NCBI GenBank assembly: GCA_015655375.1
Contig: JAATFD010000029.1
Location: 1 to 50,561 of the forward strand
DNA length: 50,561 nt
DNA from: Actinomycetales bacterium
GTDB lineage: Bacteria; Actinomycetota; Actinomycetes; Actinomycetales; Actinomycetaceae
Direction: 5' to 3'
In this document: positions 16,654 to 26,224 of the stretch, piece after piece
Numbering within the stretch: the first letter of the stretch is position 1
Layout: every line of letters starts with the position of its first letter
Made by a program: the position numbers and the translations under genes
Notes under the pieces: model-generated
Database searches by the model: none
The model's input: the letters and a program-made list of their open reading frames with translations, nothing else
What the model was told of the DNA's origin: nothing

Positions 16654-19419
16654 TCAGGCCTTCGGAGCCTTCGGTTTCTTGGCCGGCGCCTCACCGAGTT
16701 CGAAGGCGGAGACCTGGATCTTGTCGTCCACGCTCTCGGAATCGGTCGCCGGCGCGTTCGGCTCCTCGGACGCGAGGAGCATGAACGTTCCGCTCGCCTT
16801 CGTCGCTGCGCGCAGATCGTCGGAGACCTCTTCGAGGACCGAGAGGGCCGACTGCGGAGCGGACAGCGTGACGGAGAGGAACGGCGTGCGAGGAGAGACC
16901 TTCGCCTCTGACTTCACGCGGCGCAGGACGATGAGCGCCTCGGACGCGGTGGCGAGCACGTGAGGATCGCCGGGAAGGTCGGCGAGCTCCTGCACCGTCG
17001 GCCAACTCGCCCGGTGAACCGATCCGGTGCGGTACCAGGACCAGACCTCCTCGGTCACGAAGGGCAGATACGGCGCAAGCAGGCGAATGACCACATCGAT
17101 GACCAGGGCGAGCGCGGAGCGTGCGGACTGGGCCTCGTCCTCGGGCCAGATCTGGTCGCGGTTGTACGCGCGCTCCTTGACGAGTTCCAGATAATCGTCG
17201 CAGAAGGTCCAGAAGAAGGTCTCGGTGGCCTCCAGCGCCTTCGTGTGGTCATAGTCAGCAAGCGCAGAGGACGCAATCTCGATGACCGTGCGCAACTCTG
17301 CCAGGACGGAGCGGTCCAATTCCTGCGTGACGTGGGCCGGATCGAGGTCGAGGTCGGAGCTCTCCCCGCCCATGGTCAGGGCGAACTTGGAGGCGTTGAG
17401 GACCTTGATCGCGAGCCTGCGGCCAATCTTCATCTGGGACTCGTCGAAGGCCGGGTCGAGCCCGAGGCGCGCCGAGGCCGCCCAGTAGCGCACCGCATCC
17501 GAGCCGTACTTCTCCAGCAACCCCATGGGAGTGACGACGTTGCCCTTCGACTTCGACATCTTCTTGTGGTCGGAGTCGAGGATCCACCCGGACAGCGCAG
17601 CGTGCTTCCACGGCAGGGCGCCGAACTCGAGGTCGGCACGCACGACGGTGGAGAAGAGCCACGTCCGGATGATGTCCTGGCCCTGGGGACGCAGGTCCAT
17701 CGGGTAGACGCGGGAGAAGAGGTCGTCGTCGCGGAGCCACCCGCCGGCTAGTTCCGGGGAGAGGGACGAGGTCGCCCACGTGTCCATGATGTCAAGCTCG
17801 GGTGCGAACCCTCCCGGCACACCGCGTTGGTCCTCAGTGAACCCGTCCGGGCAGTCGGTCGAGGGATCGACAGGAAGGATCGATTCATCCGGGGTGAGGA
17901 TCGCGGTGAAATCGATCTGACCGTCCTCGTCGATGCGATACCACAGGGGGAAGGGAACGCCGAAGAATCGCTGACGGGAGACGAGCCAGTCGTTGTTCAG
18001 GCCCGTCACCCAGTTCTCGTAGCGCACGCGCATGAAGTCGGGGTGGAAGGCGAGTTCCGTGCCGCGTTCGACGAGTTCCTCGTTGAGGTCGCGCCCGGTG
18101 GCCGGGTTGGTCCAAGGCTTGCCACCGTTGCGGATGTACCACTGGCGCGACGTGACGATCTCCAGGGGTTTGTCGCCCTTCTCGAAGAAGTTCGTCTGTC
18201 GCACGGTCTTCGTCGGCTCGCCGTTCAGCTCGCCGGTGTCACGCAGGCGAGTGACCAAGATCTCTCGGGCGGAGAAGGTCGTCTTCCCAGCGATCGCTCC
18301 ATAGGCCTCGCGCCCGCACGGATCGGTGATCCATTCCGGGGTCTCGGCCTGCAGGCGTCCGTCGCGGCGCAGGATCGCTCGAAGCGGCAGGTCGAGATCC
18401 CGCCACCAGTCGATGTCGGTCGTGTCGCCGAAGGTGCAGCACATCGCGATACCGGCACCCTTGTCCATCTCCGCCTCGGGATGGGGTAGAACCGGGACCT
18501 CGACGCCGAAGACCGGAGAGGACACGGTCGTGCCGAACAGGGGTTGATAGCGGGGATCGTCCGGGTGCGCAATCAATGCGACGCAGGCGGGCAGCAGCTC
18601 GGGACGCGTGGTCTCGATGTAGACGTCGCGCCCGTTCTCGATCGGTGCGCCCGCGGCAGCGGCGGACGCAGCGGCCTCGGCGTCGGTCAGGTGGAAGGCG
18701 AGTCGGTGGTAGAAGCCCGGATACTCCCGGCTCTCCAGCTCGGCTTGGGCGACGGCGGTCTGGAAGGTGACGTCCCACAGCCCGGGGGCCTCGGCCTGGT
18801 AAGCCTCCCCGCGGGCCAGATTGTGGAGGAAACCTGCCTGGGCGACTTTGCGCGCGGGCGCGCCGATCGTCTGGTAGTTGTGCCGCCAGTCCACCGAGAG
18901 ACCGAGGTGGCGCCACAGGGCCTCGAACTGGCGCTCGTCCTGGACGGTCAGGCGCTCGCACAGGTCGACGAAGTTCCGACGCGACACGGGCACCTGGTCG
19001 CGGGCCTTGACCGAGGTGCCGTCGCCACCCTCGTGCGGGGGAACGAAGTCCGGGTCGTAGGGCAGGGCGGTGTCGACGCGCACGCCGTAGTAGTTCTGAA
19101 CGCGACGCTCGGTGGGCAGACCGTTGTCGTCCCATCCCATCGGATAGAAGACCTCTTTGCCGATCATCCGCTGGAAGCGGGCGACGACGTCGGTGTGCGT
19201 GTAGGAGAACACATGACCGACGTGCAGGGAGCCGGAGACCGTGGGCGGGGGAGTGTCGATGGAGTAGACCTGCTCGCGAGTGGCGGTGCGGTCGAAGGAG
19301 TAGGTCCCGTCCTCTTCCCAACGGCGTCCCCATTTGGTCTCCAGCCCGTCCGCGCCTACGCGGTCGGGCACCGCGGGGGCGGGGACCGACGTTGGGGCGG
19401 GGGTGAGCTGGTCGCGCAT
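16654..19419 (-). CDS. valS: Valine-tRNA ligase
   Basis: A 921-residue class Ia synthetase that charges tRNA-Val. The HIGH motif appears as HVGH in PTVSGSLHVGH near the N-terminus and the KMSKS motif as KKMSKSKGN. The sequence (FSYTHTDVVARFQRM, GWDDNGLPTERRVQNYYGV) fits the shorter, type-2-like bacterial ValS, and the protein ends in a Lys/Pro/Ala tail instead of a clear long coiled coil. The start ATG 19419 has GGAG ten bases upstream; an ATG-less frame to 19461 is less likely. No T-box leader is visible in the 156 bases upstream. Confidence 0.95.
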   Translation of the reverse strand: MRDQLTPAPTSVPAPAVPDRVGADGLETKWGRRWEEDGTYSFDRTATREQVYSIDTPPPTVSGSLHVGHVFSYTHTDVVARFQRMIGKEVFYPMGWDDNGLPTERRVQNYYGVRVDTALPYDPDFVPPHEGGDGTSVKARDQVPVSRRNFVDLCERLTVQDERQFEALWRHLGLSVDWRHNYQTIGAPARKVAQAGFLHNLARGEAYQAEAPGLWDVTFQTAVAQAELESREYPGFYHRLAFHLTDAEAAASAAAAGAPIENGRDVYIETTRPELLPACVALIAHPDDPRYQPLFGTTVSSPVFGVEVPVLPHPEAEMDKGAGIAMCCTFGDTTDIDWWRDLDLPLRAILRRDGRLQAETPEWITDPCGREAYGAIAGKTTFSAREILVTRLRDTGELNGEPTKTVRQTNFFEKGDKPLEIVTSRQWYIRNGGKPWTNPATGRDLNEELVERGTELAFHPDFMRVRYENWVTGLNNDWLVSRQRFFGVPFPLWYRIDEDGQIDFTAILTPDESILPVDPSTDCPDGFTEDQRGVPGGFAPELDIMDTWATSSLSPELAGGWLRDDDLFSRVYPMDLRPQGQDIIRTWLFSTVVRADLEFGALPWKHAALSGWILDSDHKKMSKSKGNVVTPMGLLEKYGSDAVRYWAASARLGLDPAFDESQMKIGRRLAIKVLNASKFALTMGGESSDLDLDPAHVTQELDRSVLAELRTVIEIASSALADYDHTKALEATETFFWTFCDDYLELVKERAYNRDQIWPEDEAQSARSALALVIDVVIRLLAPYLPFVTEEVWSWYRTGSVHRASWPTVQELADLPGDPHVLATASEALIVLRRVKSEAKVSPRTPFLSVTLSAPQSALSVLEEVSDDLRAATKASGTFMLLASEEPNAPATDSESVDDKIQVSAFELGEAPAKKPKAPKA

Positions 19420-19575
19420 GGTCGTGTGACTCCATCCGATGGTGAGTTGATCCGGGTCCAAGACTACGAGGTGAGTGCCGCCCTGACCAAAGACGTCGCC
19501 GACCGGCGGTGGAACGACCTTATGGACAGCGGTGTGCCGAGAGGGGCGCAGGCCATGGTGAGCGGCCTGCCGGGG

Positions 19576-20388
19576 TCATCCGAGTTCGTGGTCCCGCGCG
19601 ACCGCCGCGTCCACGGCCATGATCAACGAGGTCGACAATCCGGCCCCCTCCGCCGCGATCAGCCCCGCGATCGTCGTGCCCCCGGGGGAGGTCACCTGGT
19701 CGATGAGCTGGGCAGGGATCACGTCGTGGTCGACGGCCTCGAGCACCAGCTGAGCGGATCCGGACAACGCTTGGGCGACGATCGCGACGGCACGCTGCTT
19801 GGGCAGGCCGTGGCGAACTCCCGCGCGGGCCAGGGCGTCGATGATCTGGAAGACCCAGGCCGGGGAGCATCCGGCGAGCGCGGAGAAGACCGGGAAGTCC
19901 TGCTCCTCGATCCTCACACAACGCCCGATGGAATCGAAGAGATCGCGTACGGCGGTCAGTTGCGCGTCGGAGACCGATTCCGAGGCGCACAGCGCGGTCA
20001 TCGACTCACCGATCTGGGCGTTGACGTTGGGCATGACGCGGACCAGGGGTACGGATGCCCCGAAATCGGTCTCCATTGTTTCGAGGCTCCGCCCCGCGGC
20101 GATCGAGACGACGCAGACGTCCTCACCCCGGGCAGTGACGACGGCGCGGATCTCCCCGATGACGTCACTCTGCAGATGCGGTTTCACCCCGAGGAGGATG
20201 AGATCGACACGCTCGGCCAGCGCGGCGTTGGACGGGGCGACGGAGCCGCCGAGCTCCTCGGCCAAGGCTGGGGCGTGGGTGCCGTGGGCGTCCGTGAAGA
20301 CCAGGGTCGCCCCGTCCAGGCCGGCCGCGACGGCGCCGCGGGCGATGGCGGAGGCCATAGCCCCCGAGCCGATGAATCCGATGCTCAT
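19576..20388 (-). CDS. proC: Pyrroline-5-carboxylate reductase
   Basis: A 270-residue enzyme for the last step of proline synthesis: 1-pyrroline-5-carboxylate to proline with NAD(P)H. The Rossmann motif GFIGSGAMASAIARG is at 4-18 and the C-terminal dimer/active-site motif reads VTSPGGTTIAGL. Strong ribosome binding site GAGGAGA before ATG 20388. It follows the HerA-like ATPase gene by 24 bases, so the two probably share a transcript, and valS follows 156 bases later. Confidence 0.94.
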   Translation of the reverse strand: MSIGFIGSGAMASAIARGAVAAGLDGATLVFTDAHGTHAPALAEELGGSVAPSNAALAERVDLILLGVKPHLQSDVIGEIRAVVTARGEDVCVVSIAAGRSLETMETDFGASVPLVRVMPNVNAQIGESMTALCASESVSDAQLTAVRDLFDSIGRCVRIEEQDFPVFSALAGCSPAWVFQIIDALARAGVRHGLPKQRAVAIVAQALSGSAQLVLEAVDHDVIPAQLIDQVTSPGGTTIAGLIAAEGAGLSTSLIMAVDAAVARDHELG

Positions 20389-20412
20389 TGATGTCTCCTC
20401 GTGGACAGCGCC

Positions 20413-22230
20413 TCAGCGCTTGCGGGTTCCGAAGATTGTGCGGGTGATCTCGCGGCCGAGCTGGGTCCCGGCGGAATGGACGAAGGAGCCCAGAGCCTTC
20501 TCGAATGCACCGGTCGTGCGCTTCATCTGCTTGCGGGACTCGGCTTCTTGACGCTTCTGCTCTTTTTCTGCGTTCTTCGCCGCAGCAGTCTGCTCGTCGG
20601 CAGCCTTCCGGGCCGCATCCATCTGGGTCTGTTGGGCCGCAGCGTCCTCGCGGTTCTTCGCCTGCTCGGCGAGTTTTTCCTCGGCGGAGACGGGATTGAT
20701 GGCCGTGGCATAGCGCGCGGCGAACTCGGACTTCTCGGTCAACGTGGTGATGGTGGTGGATTGTGCCGGGCCCATGACCGAGGCCGGCGCCCAAATCGCG
20801 GTCGGGGCGACTGGGGTGGGGCGACCGTCTGGATCCAGCACGGTGACGACGGCCTGGCCAGTCCCCAATGTCGTCAGGACCTCGTCGAGAGCAAGGTCGG
20901 TGGCCGGAAAAGTCTCGACCGTCTGATGGAGCTTCTTCTGGTCCTGCGGCGTGACGGCACGCAAGGCGTGCTGGACGCGCGAGCCGAGCTGGGCGAGGAC
21001 ATCGGAGGGAATGTCCGTGGGCGTCTGGGTGACGAAGACAATACCGACGCCCTTGGATCGGATCAGCCGGACGGTCTGGACAACCTGACGGAGGAATTCC
21101 TTCGTCGCGTCGGCGAAGAGCAGATGAGCCTCGTCGAAGAAGAAGACGAACGTCGGGCGTTCGGGGTCCCCGACCTCGGGCAGGCTGGAGAACAAGTCCG
21201 CGAGCAGCCACATGATGACCGTCGAGACGAGCGCCGGATGGGCGGAAATGTCGCCGACTCCGAGCAGGGAGATTGCGCCGCGCCCATCGACCTGTCGGAT
21301 CAGGTCCGCGGTCGAGAAGGCGGGCTCGCCGAAGAACTGGTCGCCGCCCTGAGACTCCAACGTCGTCAGTGTTCGGAGAACCACGCCGGCCGTCGCCTTG
21401 GAGACTCCGCCAAGTTCGGCCAGTTCCGCCTTACCTTCGTTTGAGGTCAGGAAGGAAATGATGGCGCGCAGGTCCGCCAGGTCGATCAACTCGAGTTGTT
21501 TCTGGTCGGCCCAAGTGAAGATCAGTTGGAGGGATTGCTCCTGCGTCGTGTTGAGGTCGAGGGCGCGAGCCAGCAGGATCGGACCGAAGTCGGAGACCGT
21601 CGTGCGCACCGTTGCGCCGGGGAACTGGGAGTCGGCGCCGCCCAGGCTGAGCAGCTCGACGGGGAACGAGGTCGGCGCCCAGTCCTGTCCGTTCGCCCTC
21701 GTGCGCGCGAGCAGTTTGTCCGAGGACGTCCCGGGCTCCGCCAGTCCCGTCAGGTCGCCTTTGACGTCGCACAGGAGGACGGGAGTGCCGGCGGCGGACA
21801 GACCTTCCGCCAGGAGCTGGAGTGTTCGGGTCTTTCCTGTGCCGGTCGCGCCGGCGACCAGAAGGTGCCGGTTGAACATCCCGATCGGCATCCGCACCGG
21901 CGAGGTCGCGACGGCGCGGTCGCCGTCGAGCATCGCACCGAACGTGATCGAGGGGGCGTCGAAGGCGTAGGCAGCGGTCGTCGTCTCGACGAAGGACGAG
22001 TGCGCGGAAGGCGTGGGGCCTGCCGGGGCCTCCCGAGCGGGAACATCCGTGGAGCGTGCCGCCTCAGCCGATGCGGCAGAGTCCGCGGATGCGGAATCCC
22101 TTCCCTCTGCCGCTGCGAGGGTGGCCTGCGCGGCCTCGGCCTTCGCTTGCGTGGCTTCCGCACGGGCGACCTTGGCCTCGGCCCGGGCCTGGGCGAGTTG
22201 AGCACGGAGAGCTTCGACGTCATCAGTCAC
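20413..22230 (-). CDS. HerA-like helicase/ATPase (DUF853 family)
   Basis: A 605-residue P-loop ATPase of the HerA/FtsK group (DUF853, helicase HerA-like C-terminal). Walker A is GATGTGKT at 127-134 and Walker B is FVFFFDEAH. Residues 1-45 are an Ala/Glu/Lys coiled coil and the last 100 residues are also highly charged and helical. HerA proteins pump DNA; the DUF853 group has no settled function. The start is GTG 22230, six bases behind TAGGAT, so it looks leaderless. It lies divergent from comEA with only 151 bases between the starts. Confidence 0.85.
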   Translation of the reverse strand: MTDDVEALRAQLAQARAEAKVARAEATQAKAEAAQATLAAAEGRDSASADSAASAEAARSTDVPAREAPAGPTPSAHSSFVETTTAAYAFDAPSITFGAMLDGDRAVATSPVRMPIGMFNRHLLVAGATGTGKTRTLQLLAEGLSAAGTPVLLCDVKGDLTGLAEPGTSSDKLLARTRANGQDWAPTSFPVELLSLGGADSQFPGATVRTTVSDFGPILLARALDLNTTQEQSLQLIFTWADQKQLELIDLADLRAIISFLTSNEGKAELAELGGVSKATAGVVLRTLTTLESQGGDQFFGEPAFSTADLIRQVDGRGAISLLGVGDISAHPALVSTVIMWLLADLFSSLPEVGDPERPTFVFFFDEAHLLFADATKEFLRQVVQTVRLIRSKGVGIVFVTQTPTDIPSDVLAQLGSRVQHALRAVTPQDQKKLHQTVETFPATDLALDEVLTTLGTGQAVVTVLDPDGRPTPVAPTAIWAPASVMGPAQSTTITTLTEKSEFAARYATAINPVSAEEKLAEQAKNREDAAAQQTQMDAARKAADEQTAAAKNAEKEQKRQEAESRKQMKRTTGAFEKALGSFVHSAGTQLGREITRTIFGTRKR

Positions 22231-22236
22231 ACTCCG

Positions 22237-22242
22237 ATCCTA
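22237..22242 (-). promoter_or_regulatory. -10 box for leaderless HerA-like gene
   Basis: TAGGAT on the minus strand, six bases before GTG 22230. It faces the comEA promoter across a short divergent spacer. Confidence 0.5.
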
Positions 22243-22369
22243 TTCTCAGCGTCCTCGTCGCAGGGGTCGCTGAGTGTGGGTGGCGCGGTTGTATCCACAG
22301 CGGCGAAGAATGCGCACCGGCTGTCAACAGATTGGAGGCTCGCTCCGATCGGGGCGGGCGCCGACGTCC

Positions 22370-22375
22370 TAGCGT
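22370..22375 (+). promoter_or_regulatory. -10 box for leaderless comEA
   Basis: TAGCGT, six bases before GTG 22382. This is the same hexamer and spacing as at 430-435. Confidence 0.5.
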
Positions 22376-22381
22376 CGGGGT

Positions 22382-23191
22382 GTGGACACCCAGCGCGCGT
22401 GGCAGATCGAGCGGCTCACCCGTGCCGCCCATGGCGCGGCGCCCGAACGGGACAGTCCGACGAACGCGCCTCGGCGGACACGTCTCCTTCCGGGACCCGG
22501 CGCCCTGGTCGTCCTCGTGCTCGTGGTCGTCCTGGTCGGAGGGATCTCTGTGATGCGGCATCTGGGAGGTGGCTCCGATGCGGGGAGTGGAGTCGCAGGG
22601 GGAGCACCGTCCTCGTCGGTGGAGGAGGACGGGTCGACGGAATCGGGGTTCACAGGTGCCGCGCCACAGAGCGGTGGAAGCCTCGGCTCCCTCTCGACGG
22701 CCGCCGAGACCCCGTCGGCGTGGCGAGATCTCGTCGTCTACGTGACCGGCCACGTCGCCGAGCCGGGGGTCGTGGAACTCGCCTCGGGTTCGAGGGTCCG
22801 TGATGCCGTGGATCGGGTGGGTGGGCTTCTCCCGGACGCCGACCTGGAGAGCATCAACCTCGCGCGCGTCCTCGAGGACGGGGAGCACATCACCGTGTGG
22901 GCGGCAGGAGAAGCACCGACTGCGGCATTCGGAGGCGGTTCGGGGTCTGGTGGCGGAACAACTGGGGCGAGCGGCTCGGGGTCCGGGACCTCCGGCTCGG
23001 GCTGCGTGGACCTCAACACCGCGGACGCCACGACGTTGGACGGCCTCGACGGCGTGGGACCGGCGTTGGCCCAACGCATCCTCGACTATCGCGCCCAGGT
23101 CGGGAGGATCACGTCGGTCGACCAGCTCGATGACGTTCCTGGGATCGGTGCCGCGTTGATCCAGCGGGTTTCTCCGGGGGTGTGCTCGTGA
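22382..23191 (+). CDS. comEA: ComEA-like DNA-binding competence protein
   Basis: A 269-residue membrane-anchored DNA receptor. One helix at about 40-58 follows a basic N-terminus. An SLBB domain (about 117-173: VVYVTGHVAEPGVVEL) and, after a Gly/Ser linker, a helix-hairpin-helix domain (about 208-268: DLNTADATTLDGLDGVGPAL) follow. ComEA binds incoming double-stranded DNA and hands it to ComEC. GTG 22382 is chosen from the leaderless -10 spacing. Its stop overlaps the comEC start (GTGA at 23188-23191). Confidence 0.9.
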   Translation: MDTQRAWQIERLTRAAHGAAPERDSPTNAPRRTRLLPGPGALVVLVLVVVLVGGISVMRHLGGGSDAGSGVAGGAPSSSVEEDGSTESGFTGAAPQSGGSLGSLSTAAETPSAWRDLVVYVTGHVAEPGVVELASGSRVRDAVDRVGGLLPDADLESINLARVLEDGEHITVWAAGEAPTAAFGGGSGSGGGTTGASGSGSGTSGSGCVDLNTADATTLDGLDGVGPALAQRILDYRAQVGRITSVDQLDDVPGIGAALIQRVSPGVCS

Positions 23192-24942
23192 GCGGGGGCT
23201 CCGCCCGCCGAGAGCCTCGCCGCGCGCCCGTGATGGTCGACGTCCGTCTGGCGCCCGGTGCCTTCGCTGGGTGGGGGTGTTCCCTCGCGGTGGTGACGGG
23301 TCTGATGAATATCGACGTGGCGGTGGCTCTGGGCGCCATCGCAGTGCTTGCGAGTCTGGGAGCCGCGGTCTCCTGGGCCCGTGATCGGTCCTCTCGCGTG
23401 CGTCCGGGCGGCGCTCATGCGCTGACGCCCGGGGGCTCGCTCAGGCTGGGCTGCGCCCTCGTGGGCGTCTGCGCATGCGGCTGCCTGTGGTGCGCGTCCG
23501 CTGCCATGGCGGCTCACCTACGCGATCCCCTGACGGTCCTGGCCGACGAGGGCGTCGCCCGGGTGGAGGTCGTTGCGCAGCTGGCGGAGGACCCGGCGCC
23601 GATGCGCCAGAAGTGGGCGGCGGGAGTCTCCATGGCGAATGCCCGAGTTCGGCTGGTGGGGAATCCTGTTGACGAGGAGACCACTCTGCGTGGTTCTCGG
23701 GTGCAGGTTCTTCTCCAAGGACGTGAGTTGGACGGACTGACGCGAGGCGACGTCATCGAGGCCAGCGGAACGTTCGACACGTCCTTTCGGTCGGACCCGC
23801 CATCGGTCGGCACGATGACGGTCACGAGGCTTCGCCTGCTCGAACGCCCCGGGGGCTGGGCCGGGGCCGTCCGCGTGCTGAGAAGGGAATTGCTTGAGGC
23901 CGTCCGGCCCCTGTCCGGCCAGGCGCGGGCGCTGGTCCCGGGAATGGCTGTTGGCGACGATCGGGCGCTCACCGAAGACCTTCACGACGCGATGGTGACT
24001 GCGTCGTTGACTCACCTCACAGCCGTCTCTGGTTCGCATGTCGCGATCCTCATGGGAGTTGTCACCGCTCTGGTGCCGGGTCGCGGAGTCGGGCGTGCCA
24101 CGGCCACACTCGTGGCGATGGCGGGATTGGTCACCGTCGTTGGTCCGGAGCCGTCAGTCCTTCGCTCGGTGGCAACCGGATCGGTGGCGGTCGTGGGTCT
24201 GCTCACGCGCCGACCCGGGCAGGCCCGGGCTGCACTGTGTGCGGTGGCCCTGGTGACGGTCCTGTTGGATCCATTCGCCGTACGGTCGTTGGGCTTCGCG
24301 CTGTCGGTCGTGGCGACGTGGGCAGTGATCGGTCCTGCCGCCTCGTGGTCACGCGCCCTGCGCGGGCTGGTGGAGGGACGACGCGGGGAGGCAGCGATGG
24401 GACATCTCATCGACGTGGTGACGGTCCCTCTGGCGGCGCAGATCCTCGTGGCTCCGATCCTCGTGCTCATCAATCCGTGGATCCCGATCTGGGGCGTCGC
24501 CGCCAACATCCTGGTCGCCCCGGCAGTCGCGCCCGCCTCCCTGTTGGGAACCGGTGCCGCGATGACCGCGTGGTGGTGGCCCGCTGCCGGGCGGATCCTG
24601 GCCCGAGGCGCGGGGATCTTCACCGGGTGGATCGCAACGGTGGCTGTGACGACAGCCGGATGGCCTGGTGCGCGGCTGAATTGGCCGGGTGGCGTCGGGG
24701 GATCGATGGGCCTGACTGTGACGTTCGGCGCTGTCTGGTTGATGGCAGTCATCGGCTCGAGGGCCGGATCGTGGCGGGCGGTCCGCGGATGGTTCGCCCT
24801 GACCGCACACGGAGATGGCACGTGGGAGACTGGTGCGGTCGGTCCGTCGGGGACCGACGCGGCGGAAGACGGGGATCACGAATGGCACAACGGCGGGGGA
24901 CCAGGGCCTCCTCACCGATCGAACTCGCCCCGGTCATCCTGA
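23188..24942 (+). CDS. comEC: ComEC/Rec2 family competence protein (no beta-lactamase domain)
   Basis: A 584-residue polytopic membrane protein, the predicted DNA channel. It has an N-terminal DUF4131-like region with membrane helices, a soluble OB-like part, and the Competence domain with the motif LTHLTAVSGSHV near residues 270-285. The protein ends soon after the last helix (about residue 545) with an acidic, Gly-rich tail, so the C-terminal metallo-beta-lactamase domain of full-length ComEC is absent. Start GTG 23188 overlaps the comEA stop by four bases. Its end overlaps holA by 61 bases. Confidence 0.9.
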   Translation: MSGGSARREPRRAPVMVDVRLAPGAFAGWGCSLAVVTGLMNIDVAVALGAIAVLASLGAAVSWARDRSSRVRPGGAHALTPGGSLRLGCALVGVCACGCLWCASAAMAAHLRDPLTVLADEGVARVEVVAQLAEDPAPMRQKWAAGVSMANARVRLVGNPVDEETTLRGSRVQVLLQGRELDGLTRGDVIEASGTFDTSFRSDPPSVGTMTVTRLRLLERPGGWAGAVRVLRRELLEAVRPLSGQARALVPGMAVGDDRALTEDLHDAMVTASLTHLTAVSGSHVAILMGVVTALVPGRGVGRATATLVAMAGLVTVVGPEPSVLRSVATGSVAVVGLLTRRPGQARAALCAVALVTVLLDPFAVRSLGFALSVVATWAVIGPAASWSRALRGLVEGRRGEAAMGHLIDVVTVPLAAQILVAPILVLINPWIPIWGVAANILVAPAVAPASLLGTGAAMTAWWWPAAGRILARGAGIFTGWIATVAVTTAGWPGARLNWPGGVGGSMGLTVTFGAVWLMAVIGSRAGSWRAVRGWFALTAHGDGTWETGAVGPSGTDAAEDGDHEWHNGGGPGPPHRSNSPRSS

Positions 24943-25865
24943 TCCGGGGATCGGAAGGCCTTCTGGCCGATCGCGCGGCGGACTGGCTGCGTCATCTGGC
25001 CATGGAAGCAGACCCGGCCACCGAACGCACGGACATCGCGGCGGCCACCTACCAAGCCGGTCAGCTCGACGTTGTCACCTCGCCTTCGCTGTTCGGCGAG
25101 TCACGGCTGATCACGGTGACGGACCTGGAGATGATGCCCGATGCCCTGGTGGCCGATCTGCTCGCCTATGTCGCGAGCCCGGCACCCGACGTGTGGCTGG
25201 TCCTTCGTAACAATGGTGGGACTCGCGGCAAGAAACTGCTTGACGCTATCGCCAAGGCGGGGTTTCCGACTATTGCGGCAGACCCGTTGAAGAGCGACCG
25301 CGACAAGCTCGACCTCGTGCTGTCTGACGTGCGCAGCGCGCATCGTCAGATCGATCAGGACGCAGCTCATGCCCTTGTCGATGCTCTGGGCAATGACGTC
25401 CGGTCCCTTGCCGCTGGCGTTGCACAAGTGATCAGTGACGTCGACGGACGGATCACGCTCGAGGCCGTGCATCGCTACCATTCCGGGCGCGTGGAGGCCA
25501 CGGGATTCGAGGTGGCTGATGCCGCTGTCACGGGACGCACAGCCCAGGCTCTGACACTCCTGCGCCACTCGTTCTCGACGGGGACCGATCCCGTCCCTCT
25601 CGTTGCGGCCCTTGCGATGAAGGTCCGGGCCATGGCGAAGGTCTCCGTGGCGGGAAATGCGGGCCCTGCTCGGCTGGGGATGGCTCCGTGGCAGATCGAG
25701 CGGGCGCGCAGGGAGCTTCACGGCTGGAACGATCGGACGCTGGCGGCAGCGGTCTCTGCGCTCGCGGTCGCCGACGAGGAGGTCAAAGGTGCATCCAAAG
25801 ACCCGGAGCGAGCGGTTGAAAAAGCGGTGATGACGATCTGTCGCCTGAGGGGATCCTCTCGCTGA
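24882..25865 (+). CDS. holA: DNA polymerase III subunit delta
   Basis: A 327-residue clamp-loader subunit. The N-terminal region reads PVILIRGSEGLLADRA (the degenerate ATPase fold of HolA), followed by SPSLFGESRLITVTDLE, which is typical of delta. The C-terminal helical collar domain includes WQIERARRELHGW. It opens the beta clamp during replication. The start ATG 24882 lies inside comEC and follows GGGGAT; the earlier frame is antisense-free comEC shadow. Position after comEC is the common bacterial order. Confidence 0.92.
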   Translation: MAQRRGTRASSPIELAPVILIRGSEGLLADRAADWLRHLAMEADPATERTDIAAATYQAGQLDVVTSPSLFGESRLITVTDLEMMPDALVADLLAYVASPAPDVWLVLRNNGGTRGKKLLDAIAKAGFPTIAADPLKSDRDKLDLVLSDVRSAHRQIDQDAAHALVDALGNDVRSLAAGVAQVISDVDGRITLEAVHRYHSGRVEATGFEVADAAVTGRTAQALTLLRHSFSTGTDPVPLVAALAMKVRAMAKVSVAGNAGPARLGMAPWQIERARRELHGWNDRTLAAAVSALAVADEEVKGASKDPERAVEKAVMTICRLRGSSR

Positions 25866-25888
25866 GGCGACCGTTCAACGGGTCAGAG

Positions 25889-25930
25889 ACACGAAACGGG
25901 ACGGACCCTCAGGTCCGTCCCGTTTCGTGT
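25889..25930. terminator. Bidirectional terminator between holA and rpsT
   Basis: A perfect 19-bp inverted repeat (left arm 25889-25907, right arm 25912-25930) with the loop CTCA. The outer end is ACACGAAAC/GTTTCGTGT, so each strand has a short U-rich tract. It serves two convergent genes. Confidence 0.9.
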
Positions 25931-25963
25931 GTGTCGGCTGGGCCGGTCATCCGGCCCGACGCA

Positions 25964-26224
25964 TCAGATCGACTGCACGCGCTTGGCGAGCTTCGACTTG
26001 CGGTTCGCCGCTTGGTTCTTATGGATGACGCCCTTGGACACGGCCTTGTCGAGCTTGCGCGAGGCGATGTGGAGGGTCTCCTCGGCCTTCTCCTGGTCGC
26101 CGGCGTCAACGGCCTCGCGCGTCTTGCGCACAAGGGTCTTCAGCTCGGACTTGACATCCTGGTTGCGCACGCGACGCTTCTCGTTCGTGCGGATCCGCTT
26201 GATCTGGGACTTGATGTTGGCCAC
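25964..26224 (-). CDS. rpsT: 30S ribosomal protein S20
   Basis: An 86-residue basic protein beginning [18 protein letters not shown], the standard S20 start, ending KLAKRVQSI. It binds 16S rRNA in the small subunit. The start is GTG 26224 behind AAGGAGT, so the longer frame to 26389 is not used. Placing rpsT next to holA and lepA is typical of many bacteria. Confidence 0.96.
   Translation of the reverse strand: MANIKSQIKRIRTNEKRRVRNQDVKSELKTLVRKTREAVDAGDQEKAEETLHIASRKLDKAVSKGVIHKNQAANRKSKLAKRVQSI

Noticed and set aside
16639-16655. GACCTG/CAGGTC hairpin at the valS stop as a terminator
   Set aside because: Only a 6-bp stem, overlapping the stop codon and lacking a T tract.
19420-19575. Possible T-box leader before valS
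   Set aside because: Only 156 bases separate proC and valS and no T-box consensus or specifier loop is visible.
18544-20391. 615-codon open frame on the plus strand
   Set aside because: Antisense to valS and proC, both of which carry full catalytic motifs.
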